DNA of 64,000 bases, taken from contig OZ024792.1 in NCBI GenBank assembly GCA_964017065.1, forward strand, positions 4,831,754 through 4,895,753. The letters run 5' to 3'. The notes below the pieces were generated by a model. The model saw only the letters and a program-made list of their open reading frames with translations. It did not search any database and was not told the origin of the DNA. This DNA is from Haliclona indistincta (taxonomy: Eukaryota > Porifera > Demospongiae > Haplosclerida > Chalinidae). Positions 48,534 through 59,977 of the stretch are shown here, piece after piece (position 1 is the stretch's first letter; every line of letters begins with the position of its first letter). Position numbers and translations under genes: made by a program.

Positions 48534-51500
48534 CTACGTATCTTGAGATTGAGAAGGAGAAAATTTGCCATATTTTCCAACATAATATTCAACAGTCTCT
48601 AAAGTGGACAATCGTTGCCTTGATCCAGCTGAACTCAAACCAGCAGACTAAGAGAATAATGACAAAACAATAAAAGGGTGACAGTGTTTCTCTGTATCAA
48701 ATTACCTTTAACCATCTGTGTCTTTGACACTGGTGAGCTGTTAGTCTTTTTCTACAAAAAAAGTTTGAGACAGTCAAAATATACAGTAGAACTAGCTAAT
48801 GATAGCTGCTTCAAAAATCAAAAACTCTTCCATTCTGCTGCTGCATATCTCCAAACACAAACGATCGTTCAAGAGATTTTTAGCTATGTGGTTTTGCAGA
48901 CAGAAAGGAATGCAGGACGGTATCCTGTTATCAGCTGAAAAATTCTTTAAGGGATCTTGCTCTCAAACTATGCAACTCAATACTTAATTTCACCAAATTT
49001 ATAGCCCACAAGGAAGGTATGGTACTACTCAAGTACCTTGAATTTGGTACTAATACACTCTCCATGAGGAAATCACAACAGTCTAATGAGGCGATACTGA
49101 GGAACTTGTTACATGTGCTATGAAGAGTACAAGATAAGATGTTTTGAACAGTCTCGGACTTTTTTGATCCCAGAAATGGACTGGTAGAGGTAAGCCTGTG
49201 AAACAAGATCATGGCGTAGCACGATGCCCATCAACACAGCACCAACTCACATGAACAGTGTCACTACCCCAACGCTCCATATATCGGCTGATCCGGTGAT
49301 CGTCTGTAATCTGATTACCTCGGGAGCTGAGAAAGGAGCGAGTGAATGAATTTGAAGAGCAAAGAGTAAGGCAGATTACCCATATAATCCATGGATTCAG
49401 GCACAAACTGAAGCTGATTGTTTGCGTCGAGGTAACGTGCAAAAGAGAATCCAGCTAATTTGAGTTCGTGTTGACTAGTAGTGAGTAGTAGATTGTCAGA
49501 CTAGAGAGGACAAAGTAGTAATAGAACCCAAAGCTGTCTGTTATAACACTCACTCTGATGTCAACATGTACTATTCCTTGCTCGTGGAGGTACTGGAGGC
49601 CCTCTAAAACATGCCTAGTGAAGCGAGCTGCCTGAGCTTCTTGTAGAGGAGAGGACGCCAAGAAAGACTGTAGGTCGCCACCTGAGGCACTGTTTAGAGA
49701 TGGGGAAATTCATTTTTAACTTCAGAGAAAAATAACGTACTATTCCATGATCAAAGCAATGTGTGAGCCGCAGTCAAAGGCGTCCTCTAGTCTGATTACT
49801 CTCGGGTGGTTTAGTTGTCGTAAGATTTCGTACTCCACCATGGCTCTTTGGCGATCCTTCTCATGAGAGGCTGGAGTTAGCTTTGCAGCATATGTACGAT
49901 TTGTGGTCCACTCCACACACTCTCTCACTACTGCAAAGTTGCCCCTGTGAGCAGACAGTAATACAGCATACAAGTGTTTGTGTATAAGGTCGTACTGTGC
50001 AATGTCTTCTCTGAGGTCGTACTCTTCTGAGAGCTCAGTCACTTTCATTCTGACCTCAGCAGTCACAGTTGCCTGAGTGTCAGCATTAGCATCTGGTGAA
50101 TAGAGAAAATGAACAAGATCAACAAACAGTGTAACACAAACACTTCACTGTTTCAGTTCATACCTGTTTCAGTTGCCATGGTAATCGGTGGAGAAGGTTT
50201 ACTGAATGGACTCATTCCAATGGAGTTGACAGCAGCCACTCTGAACAGGTATGGTACATTAGGGAGCAGCCCCTCTACAACATATGCTGCAGGTTCTATA
50301 TCATCCGCTACAAGCTCCCATGTCTCAAAGTCTATTCTCCGCTGTTCCAGAATGTAGTTGGTTACTGGTGAGTTCCCATCGTTCACTGCAGGCATCCATG
50401 AGATGAGAGCAGCTAAGTTATAGCTACCAAGAATCACTCCAGTTACACTCGATGGGACAGACGGCTTGTCTAGAGAAATATTATAATAATACTAGCTACA
50501 CATTCCTAGCAATCCACTTACCTAGCACCATGACCTTACACTCTCTGATCTCACTGCCGAGACCGTTCAAAGCACAGCAAGTGTACACTCCCTCATCAGA
50601 TCTCACTACCTCAGTGATGGTCAGTGAGGTCACACCACCCTCTGTCTTCACCATGACACGTCCGGATGACATTACCTTCCTCTCCTCATGTTCCCAGACT
50701 ACTGATGGATCAGGCGCTCCACTGACAGCCCAATGCAGCGTCACTGATGCCCCAAGAGCTACTGTCACCTGTTCAACACCATCCCACAGCCTGGGCGGGT
50801 GGGAAGCTGAGAGGGAACAATCATTAGTAGACAAAACGAACAAGATGGTACTAACATGGTTTCTCCTCTTCCTCATCATCATGTACAGGAGAGAAGGGAA
50901 CCTCTCCAGTAGGATTGTTGGATGCACCACTGAACAGGCTCCCAGCAAGAGTAGCCATTGAGGTGGTCTGAAAGAACAAGCATTATACGATACACTGTAG
51001 CTATCAAACAGAGAGTTAGCTTACATGCCATTTTCTACGAGCTTTGAAAGCCTGCAAGCGAGTAGTGTCAAGGCGTGGCATTGGCCAAGGTGTGCCTCTG
51101 GTAGCATAGCTGAGAGTCTGTTGAACAGTCATTGTAAGTATTCATGATATGTGTGTCTGTCTACTAACCTTGATCCAGGAATGCTGTTGAGCCTTGGAAG
51201 GTGACAGACGAAGACTGTGTAAAGAAAACATTAATAATGACAAAGATAAGTATTTTAAGCTGTAGCTTACGTTGAGTTCTTGTGGAGTAAACAAGTGATG
51301 AAGTCTTTGGCTTCAGGTGATATCTGTTCAAACGCTTGTGGGTAGAAGTCATATCGAGCCTCTGTAATCTTTTGCCCTCCAGACTGCAAATTCTCCATGA
51401 AGAATGGTGAGATACCACTCAACCTGTAGGACAGCAATATATCACATCCTACTGTGTCTGGAAATGTACTGAACTCACAATATGTATGTCAGTACTCCAA

Positions 51501-54500
51501 CACTCCTAGACAACACAACAAATAATGGATAATAAGAGTTTGACACATGTAAGTATCATGTTAGCCTACCACACATCAGTAGTTGCTGTCAAACGTCCCT
51601 GAGTGAACAGCTCTGGAGCTACACACGAGAATAGACAGAATAACGCATGTAATACATCCCTACATATCGTTGGCAATGATATTTAGTAGCTATGTTTTGC
51701 CTACCACTAAATTCTTGGTCAAAAGAGTGTTGTTTAGGAGCTGTTGGATCAATGGAATAGTCTCGAGCTGAACCAAAGTCAATGATTTTCAGTACAGGCG
51801 AGTCATCTGCTGTCAGAAGCAAGTTTTCAGGCTGTAGGTGGATTGTAAATCAAGTTCACACGTGAAGAGATTTTGTGCTATTACCTTGATGTCAAGGTGA
51901 GCTATGTTTCGTTGTGAGAGGTAAATGAGGGCGGAGAGTAGCTGTTGAAGATAGTAGACAGCTACAGCTTCGGTGAGACTATTGGAAGAAATGATGCACT
52001 CAAGTAGCTCACCACCAGTCACTCTGTGGAAAAGATACTGAAAATGATGGAGGACAACAATGTGTGCTCACAGTTCTGTTATGATCACCAGGTTATTGTC
52101 TGTTTCTACAAAATCCATGATTTGAACGACGTTGGTACAGCCGCCAGCACGCTGCAGTAACTCCACTTCTCTCACTGCATCGACTCGACTGATGGGAGAC
52201 GTCTTGAGATACTTGGCAGCCAACAACACATTGGTCTGTTTGTGACGATACTTTTGAACAAGACCAAACCGTCCCCTAACAACCCAAAGTGATTATGTGA
52301 AGTGGTTAGTAATATCAGCCTACCGTCCTAGCTCTTCGTGTAAGAGAGTGTAGTGCTTGCTAATACGATTAGTTTGTCCAGAGTGGGGACTGGATGGAGC
52401 GACTGGAGAGAAGGTGTCTGGGCTGAGCTGACTCATGGGACTCAGTTCCATGGGAGCATCACTATCATCTGTAACTGTAAAGAAGATAATGGTGAATGTC
52501 CTGAGGTATGTGGTTTTACTGACCTGTCCTAGATCCTGCCGAGGAAACTGAACCGCGACCTACTGTAAGAGTGAATGATAGAAGATTTAATGTATTGCAA
52601 GCACGCACATGCATGCACTCACCTTTTGTCTTGACTACATCAGTTGGTTCGCTTGGATTGCTAAACCCAAGATCATTTATAGCCAGCACTCTGAATTGAT
52701 AGGATATATTAGGCTCTAGCGTCTTCACAGTACAATTTGTTCTCTCTAGTTTCATGATGGGCTGCCAGTCCTTGAGCCCGTCCTGTAGCAGCTGAAGCTG
52801 GTAAGATACTATAGGGCTAGTGCCGTCATAAGCGGGTGAGGTCCACTTGAGCTTAGCTTGTGTCCTAGAGATGTTAGACACCACTGGCTTGCTCGGAGAA
52901 GAAGGAGGGCCTGTAATATACAGCATTACATCAACCAGTAGCTGTACCATTCATGGAACACTCACCTTCCACCAGTAGTTCAACATGGGTGAAGTCAGAG
53001 CCCATGTTGTTAGATACAAAGCAGCTGTAAGACCCACTATCGGAATATTCTGCACTCGATAGCTTGAGAACAGTGGATGTGTTGCAGGAGCTAATACTGA
53101 TGCGTTCGCTGGGCAACACCTCCTCCTTGGACTTCTTCCACACCACTGATGGAGCAGGGTCACCATTGAATGCACAGCTGATTGTCACAGGACTGCCTCT
53201 TCGAAGAGTCATAATAGAAGGAGGTGGAATGGTGATCTTAGGAATAGCTAGAGGGAAGAAAAATACATCATACTTTATGTTTAGTCTACTTGCCTCCTGT
53301 AGTGACAGAATCCTTGAGTCTCAGGAAGTTAGGGAATACGACTCCCTCGCAGGAGGGGTCGTCCACCATGCGTACCCTGTAGTTACCCGATGACTCTACT
53401 CTGACCAGCTCCACCAAATCGCCTTGCTCTAACTGTAGATCATCCCCTCCCTCCATCACTATACACTCCATCACTACAAACTTGGTGCCTGGCTCCACCT
53501 GTAATCACAATCATATCGTAACACTCGTGTACTGTGACAAAATGTCTTGAGACATACATGTTCTGAGGTCTTCTTTGCTGGAGGAGAGATGACAACACGC
53601 GCTGAGCCTGAAGGAGACCGGGTATGTGTACGACGTCTACCACTCTGTTGCAATCTAACAGAAGAGAAGCAGATGAGTGCTATACACTATTGACACAAGA
53701 GAGACTTACTGAGTGATATTACGTGGTGGTTCAGGAGGATCTGACACTGTGATAGAAGAGAGACAAAATTGTAGATAAGTTACTACGTCAAACTTGTGTC
53801 ATCACTCACTGCTTCGACCTCGTGGTACAGCTGGTGGTACTGGTGCCTGTCTGTCCTCAGTGATAAGTTCACTAGTGTGGTGGATCCATTGGTCTCTAAC
53901 ACGAGTACTGACAGCCTATGAGCAGAGGGGGCACATGACAGTACAGATCAGTAAAGGAGCTTATACTTTGAGGGTGAGCTTGTCTCCTGATGTCATGATG
54001 TATATGACAAACGTCTTCTTTTCTTGATCTTTTACATCCTCTGATATGGACAACTCTCCTAGCTGGAATCACATGATAGTCACATGATATATTCACAAGT
54101 CACATGATCTCTCACCATGATAGCATCTCTGACGATGTAAGACTCTCTCTCATTGGTGTCTCTCTTTCTCTTGGTAATGACCAGAGCACGTTCAAACAAA
54201 AACACTCGTCGTTCCTTAGCTGCACTCTTCGGCTCCAAAAACGTAAAACCATCCTAAAGTGGAGACACACGTATTATGAAGTTTAGTAAAAGGAGTCAAA
54301 CTCTAACCTGAAGGATGAGCTCTCCAAATTCTTGTGCTCGTCGATAAAAGCCCTCGATCATGCTGAGATGAACAGCATTATTAGCCTTGCGTGATACTTG
54401 GTGTGTGGCTTCCAATGCAGACTGCAGGCAGCAGTGGTCACACATGTTCATTAGTAGCATACATATCAGTGTACAACGCATGCATAATGCTTCTACTATT

Positions 54501-57500
54501 GCACATGCATAATGGACTAATGGTTCTACTATTGCACATGCATAATGGACTAATGGTTCTACTATTGCACATGCATAATGGACTAATGGTTCTACTATTG
54601 CACATGCATAATGGACTAATGGTTCTACTATTGCACATGCATAATGGACTAATGGTTCTACTATTGCACATGCATAATGGACTAATGGTTCTACTATTGC
54701 TACTATTGCACATGCATAATGGACTAATGGTTCTACTATTGCACATGCATAATGGACTAATGGTTCTACTATTGCTACTATTGCACATGCATAATGGACT
54801 AATGGTTGTACTATTGCACATGCATAATGGTTCTACGTACATCAAGGTTCGGTATCGGTGTTCCAGCTCGGGCAGAGTATTTCCTCAGATTGCTCAGGAA
54901 CAGACTGTACTTAGTGATCCTTTGAATCGGTTTGATAAGGTAGTCACGTAGGGTCAGCCTGTCCTTGAGCTGAACTGACAACTCCTGTGAACAAGATCAA
55001 ATCATTCAGCGGACACACTCAGTCTCTCTCTCACCTTGAGTGTGTCCATATTGTCTCCTATGATGTCCTCAGAGCGACGTTTTTCCATACAATAAGTGAC
55101 GTACAGACTCTTCAGATGAGAGACAGATGACATGAACACTTCAGATGTGTTAGTAGCATCTTTTAGACACTCCTGTAGCTTTGGAAGCATTACTCTGTAA
55201 AAAAATGAGGTAAATGGATTTTAAACAGAGAAGCCGTTTAATTAGAAACCCTGTAATTTCTATAGCTACGAGACATTATACTTATTACATAACCGTTTCA
55301 AAATACACGCGACCGACTGGGAATGTCTTGGATGGTCCGACTGTGTTACACATCAAACAACTCTTATTTCAAACACAACATAAAAAAAACATTTAGAAGT
55401 TATCTAGGAAGGAAAACATCACAAGAAATCATAATATTGTAGACCCTTGTCGGTGCTATATTTAACACCTCTGATGATAGGTTCGTGACTTGCGGGTTAA
55501 GGCGTGCAAGCAACATGCGATGAAAGCCACAAAAGTCGCACGCACAGTCCGAAAAAGGAAAATAAAATTTTAAGTTGTCGAGTAAGCGAGTTAGAAAATA
55601 AAGCAATTGCAATTACTAAATTATACCTAGAGATAATAAGCAAAGAAAAATAATAATAATAAATAAATAATGCATTAGAAAATGCATCGGCTTAATTTTG
55701 ATTTCACAAAATTAAATTTTCTCATCAATCAGATATTTGGTTGGTGAAATAACCTGTAATATTATTATGCATTAGATAAGTACAGCCTGCACAGGTGTGC
55801 ATGCATTGGCAGAGGAAACCATAGAAATAGTTCCATAGCAACTAGTGAGCCTATAATACTCACTCTTTGTGGAAGCGATGGAGATCAGCAATGTTGCCGA
55901 AGAGATAATCGCACACTGGTCTGAGCGTCTTGAGTGAACCAGTAGTGCTGGTCTCGATGGCGGTCTTGTAGTGTGTGATACAGTATTCTAAACTGTGCAC
56001 GTACTCCCTCTCCGTAGACACTAGCTCAGCCATAGTACCCCTAATGAGAAATAATGTCATACATGTCAATAGTGAGGATTATAATCTAAGACTACAGTGG
56101 AACCCTCTTAGAGGACACCCCTCATCCCTCTATAATGAACACTTATTGAATCCCAAATATAACCCACATAATGTATAATAATCCCCTGACTGGAGGAAAC
56201 CCTCTCTATAATGGACGATTATTGTTGGTCTCAATGGTGCCGCCTTAGAGGGGCTCCACTGTAATTCACTTAAAGCTGATTCAAACTGCATTACGTTGCA
56301 ACCAGAAGTCAATACAACATTTTAGTAATGCAATAGAATTTGCTGTGTTGCACATTTTTAACTTTGGTTACAACTGTGCAGTGTGATTCATATAACAATA
56401 ATAATAATAATGAACAACTGAGATGCACATTATTGTGTTTTCCACAACGGCGTATACTTGTCTGAAATCATGCAATGGTTCAAAGGAGACCTACATGTGT
56501 AGGTCAACAACAGCCAAACAAACACCCCAGAAACCACCACACACGAAGGTATGCACGAAGCTATAGAAAAAGTGTTTTAAGCTCCACTCTCCTGGGTTCC
56601 TGACACCACACAAAGACCTTAGCATCCACTCACTCAGTCATAAGCACCAGAGCTCGAGCCAACCCACAAATATGGCCTTAACCCACCAAGTCATGTAGTC
56701 ATGTGATGTTTGTCACGAACACCAACAAATAAACCATCGATTCACAAGGTAAAGATTTCAGTTGGTTTGTGTACCAAGTCATAACAATCTGGTATCCTGG
56801 AAACTAGCTGCTATAATGCTATAACCAATCCACATCAGGAAACACCGCACTATAACAAAGAGGTCACTGCTGTGAGCATTGTTTTAGGAATCTCCTAGCA
56901 CTTAATGGCTTGCTTAAGCTTGTCTTTAAAACCGGCAAGATTTATCATACTTGCTTCCAACCAAACAACCAAAGAATCTTTTCATTGTGGTTTTCGTGCA
57001 ATATTTCATGATAACAAGCATAGTTTTTACAGTTCAAGTACTTACTGTTGTTGTTGAGCCGCTGCTTTTCTCTTTCCCTCATCAGGGTCAGCTTCCTCCT
57101 GGTGGAAGTCAGGTGAAGCCAGAGAGTACTGAGAGAGGGAGCCGTAGAATGGGTCAACGGTATCGAGAGTGCCTGTGTAGTAGGACGGGCTGTATGGATA
57201 GCGAGGGCTCATTGAGAGAGCTGTAGACGGCGTGATGGGTGAAGGACGAAGATGGTCTAGAGAGAAAATGAGGAGAAAATCGATCGAGAGAGAGAGAAGA
57301 GAGGTAGGGAGCGGAGGAGGAAAAGTGCTTAAAATTGGAATAACTCATAAGGTGTGATAGTATAATAATGCTAATATTAGTTATTGACATCAAAGATCCG
57401 CTATTTACATGTAGCGACCACACCAAAGAGGAAGTGTTACCAGTTACCAACTATTGATCGTTTATATCATAGCTTGAGTAACCATGACAATAATAATTGG

Positions 57501-58677
57501 TCACTATCAGGTCACCATGTACAACTAAATGCTACTAATTTTCTAAGTAGTCTGAGGTTTCTAAGATGCACACACTTACCATAAGGATCCATGTAATTAT
57601 AACGCTTGATAAAATCCGAGGGAATCCATCCTTCCTTTGGTTCTCTATCGACTGTCCTAATAAGTGTCCACTCATTTCGTGATGTGTCTATCACTTCGAC
57701 CAGCTCTCCTTTTTGTACTGACAGAGTGCCCTCTTCCTGTCCTATGAAAGCAGCCATTGTGATCCACAGAGACGCACTCATGGGCTGGAGACAAAGAATG
57801 CAAACAAGGAACGTAGGATAGAAAACGGAAGAGATTTTGGTCGATGGTATAGCGAATAACAATTAGTCGAGAGATGAATAGACTATAATATAATAAACAA
57901 TCTAAAATGAAATTATCGATCATGCTTAGTAACCCGAGATGCACACTATGTACCACCACACACAGGTATCCCACACATGAACAAACATGATTGGCTACAC
58001 ACATGGAAGTGTGCCCTGACACAAACAACTGCAGTACTCTTATAATGCATGAGCTAGCTAGGCACTCACTCTTGAGTCAGGACTGGCTGAGCTGTCATCT
58101 TCTCTGATATCTGGAAGAGATGAGAAAGAGAGAGGATGATACCAGCTGAGTGGTCTGGACTTGGCACCAATCTGCCGCCTCTTTTTGAGGCTCATAAATC
58201 GAAACAACGGCATAGCAACACACAGGTACTAGCTAGGAAGGCTGACACCTCAGTACAGTGTTGTCAGTGACCACACCCACAAATGAGGTGTAAAGGTGTT
58301 ACTTAGCACTTATGCTTTAATGATCTCCCTTTAGAGATGCACATTAGCTAATGCCAATAAACACTAGGGGCTTTAGTATGCACAATATGCAAACACAATA
58401 ATTATTGCAAGTACAAAGTCTAGATCTAGCTAGATGAAACAAAACTAACGTTATTGCAAAGACCACGGTACTTACACTCATGATGCTGCAGCTGGTTGCG
58501 AGCTACCCAGCCCTCCAGAGCAGAATGGCTGCCGGTATCCTTGGTCCTCACTAACCACCAGTCGTCTCTCTTAGAGTCGATCACCTGAAGGTGTTGCCCC
58601 TTACTGAGGGAAAGCTGACCGGGCTGTGTAGCCTTGATGTCCACCGCAGCCACATACAGCACCTTGAGACTAAAAAC
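48534..58677 (-). CDS. Rho-GEF with tandem kinases: SH3-SH3-DH-PH-SH3-Ig-FN3-kinase-Ig-FN3-kinase (5' end open)
   Basis: Minus-strand domains in coding order: SH3 (from 58677); short exon near 58112-58070; SH3 (about 57784-57588); Ser/Tyr-rich linker (about 57256-57050); DH (about 56040-54845, with LIKPIQRITKYSLFLSNL as its conserved third region); PH (about 54425-53810); SH3 (about 53500-53305); Ig (about 53250-52967); FN3 (about 52912-52622); kinase 1 (about 52360-51170: glycine loop LGRGRFG, AAKYLK, HLDIK/PEN across a splice, DFG, APE); Ig (about 50814-50522); FN3 (50469-50164); kinase 2 (50092, 49689, 49500, 49326, 49195, 48751 exon starts) and a short tail (48647-48534) ending QSQDT. Phases agree at every junction tested except between 50975 and 50814, which I could not settle. 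DH-PH domains activate Rho GTPases; HLDIKPEN is typical of Trio, titin and myosin-light-chain-type kinases. The first SH3 exon has no Met, so an upstream exon is missing; an in-frame ATG at 58213 could start a form without SH3-1. Confidence 0.9.
54501..54831. repeat. 33-bp minisatellite, ten copies, in an intron of the DH region
   Basis: The unit GCACATGCATAATGG followed by ACTAATGGTTCTACTATT is repeated ten times; spacing is 33 bp except two intervals of 42 bp, where CTACTATTG is doubled. It lies between the exon ending at about 54845 and the exon starting at about 54428. Because 33 is a multiple of three, both strands read open through it. Confidence 0.95.
56095..56261. mobile_element. 167-bp TA-flanked MITE (pogo/Tigger-like ends)
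   Basis: Ends CAGTGGAACCCTCTTAGAGG and, at the other side, CCTTAGAGGGGCTCCACTG, with TA on both sides. The CAGTGGAACC(T)CT..TA type of end is familiar from pogo/Tigger-related elements in animals. It lies in the intron before the first DH exon. Confidence 0.75.
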
Positions 58678-59512
58678 CTACACAGGAAAATAAAATCGAC
58701 TATATCACCATGTACGCAAAGTGCGTGACTACATTCTGTAAACACGCAACAATGCAACACACAGATTTCACATGTCATCTACCAAATAAACAATTATAAA
58801 ACTGTCCACAAACCCACTCACTTTCACCATTCAATGCTTAAATAATTATACACAAAGCGGTGTTTGCTAGCAGAGGGAATCATCTAGTACACACTGATAA
58901 AAAAAATTACATTACCGGTCAGCAAATAAAGTTTGAGGAAAGGAGTGATCTGTTCTCTTTCATGAGCTCACCAAAGTTGGACTTGACACCACAACATTAT
59001 AATTGAAACAAAGCGGTGCGTCTCCAAATTAGGCAGGTGTCACCAAAATTGATGTACGTGTATCACAGGTTTAGCTAGTGTCGTGTAGTTGAGCATGATG
59101 ACATTTTAATGAGTTCTTGCACCACAATAAAGACATGAATGATATAGAATTACTAGTGTTGGCTGACAAACTGAAGCTTGTCTTAATATTAGCTTTGGAT
59201 TACCTCACTGTACTGTACTGCTCAGTGTAAATTAAATTTAAAAAAGCATAGAAATTCACATTTCTCCAAACAGCACAGAGTTTTCATCTTCACCCAAAGA
59301 CCAGTATTCACAATAACACACACATTAGCTGCTCAGCTTCCAGGGAATGCATCAGAGGTGTTAAAATTCAAATACTTTGCCTACAGTAATGTTACTAAAG
59401 ATACAAAGCACATTGTACCAAGATGCAGCAATACTGCAGTACAGTGTATAATATTAGTTTTGTCTTCTCATTGCGAGACGCAGAGCGTCGCCCTTCATTC
59501 ACTAATATGATA
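58678..59512. other. Upstream region of the Rho-GEF kinase gene, no exon found
   Basis: A 5' exon supplying the start codon is expected on the minus strand here or further right, but I could not identify one. The sequence is AT-rich and without repeats of note. Confidence 0.4.
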
Positions 59513-59737
59513 AAGACAGCTGTACTGCAGTAATAATGCTTCATTGAGTCTGGTCAGATGCTGCTGTTCGAGTGATTTATGTGAAAGAAGGACGTTGAAA
59601 AGTGAATTAGAATAATTAAGCAAGACAGCTGGACTGCAGTAATAATGTTTAATTGTGGTACATTGAGTCTGGTCAGATGCTGCTGTTCGAGTGATTTTAT
59701 GTGAAAGAAGGACTTGAAAAGTGAATTAGAATAATTA
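59513..59737. repeat. Direct duplication of about 110-120 bp
   Basis: The blocks 59513-59622 and 59623-59737 repeat GACAGCTG(T/G)ACTGCAGTAATAATG ... GTGAATTAGAATAATTA with few changes. The second copy contains a short extra stretch. It lies upstream of the Ig-receptor promoter. Confidence 0.85.
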
Positions 59738-59923
59738 TGTACCCACTGCTATGGGCTAGTAATATATTTCATTATCAGTTATTAGATATACATGACCGCC
59801 CAACCTGTATCTACCACGCACATAAAAACCAATAGAGATACTTTATGTAATCTGAAAGACACAATATTTAGTGATTTGACCACAAGTGAAGCCATATAGT
59901 GCATTACTAGAGTGACCACAGAC

Positions 59924-59931
59924 TATAAAAG
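59924..59931 (+). promoter_or_regulatory. Probable TATA box of the Ig receptor gene
   Basis: TATAAAAG lies 46 bases before the start codon at 59978; about 25-30 bases downstream of it is TCTCAGTC, an initiator-like sequence, leaving a very short 5' leader. The assignment rests on position and motif only. Confidence 0.55.
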
Positions 59932-59977
59932 AAGTGACAAGATCAGTTTGTTCTCAGTCAGAAACTAACAAGAAGAG

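Noticed and set aside
50452..50961. Plus-strand open frame of 169 codons
   Set aside because: Antisense of the second Ig exon of the Rho-GEF kinase gene, whose minus-strand frame has clear domain landmarks.
54391..54951. Open frame of 186 codons (plus) and 135 codons (minus) with short peptide repeats
   Set aside because: Produced by the 33-bp minisatellite inside an intron of the minus-strand gene; both strands are open only because the unit length is a multiple of three.
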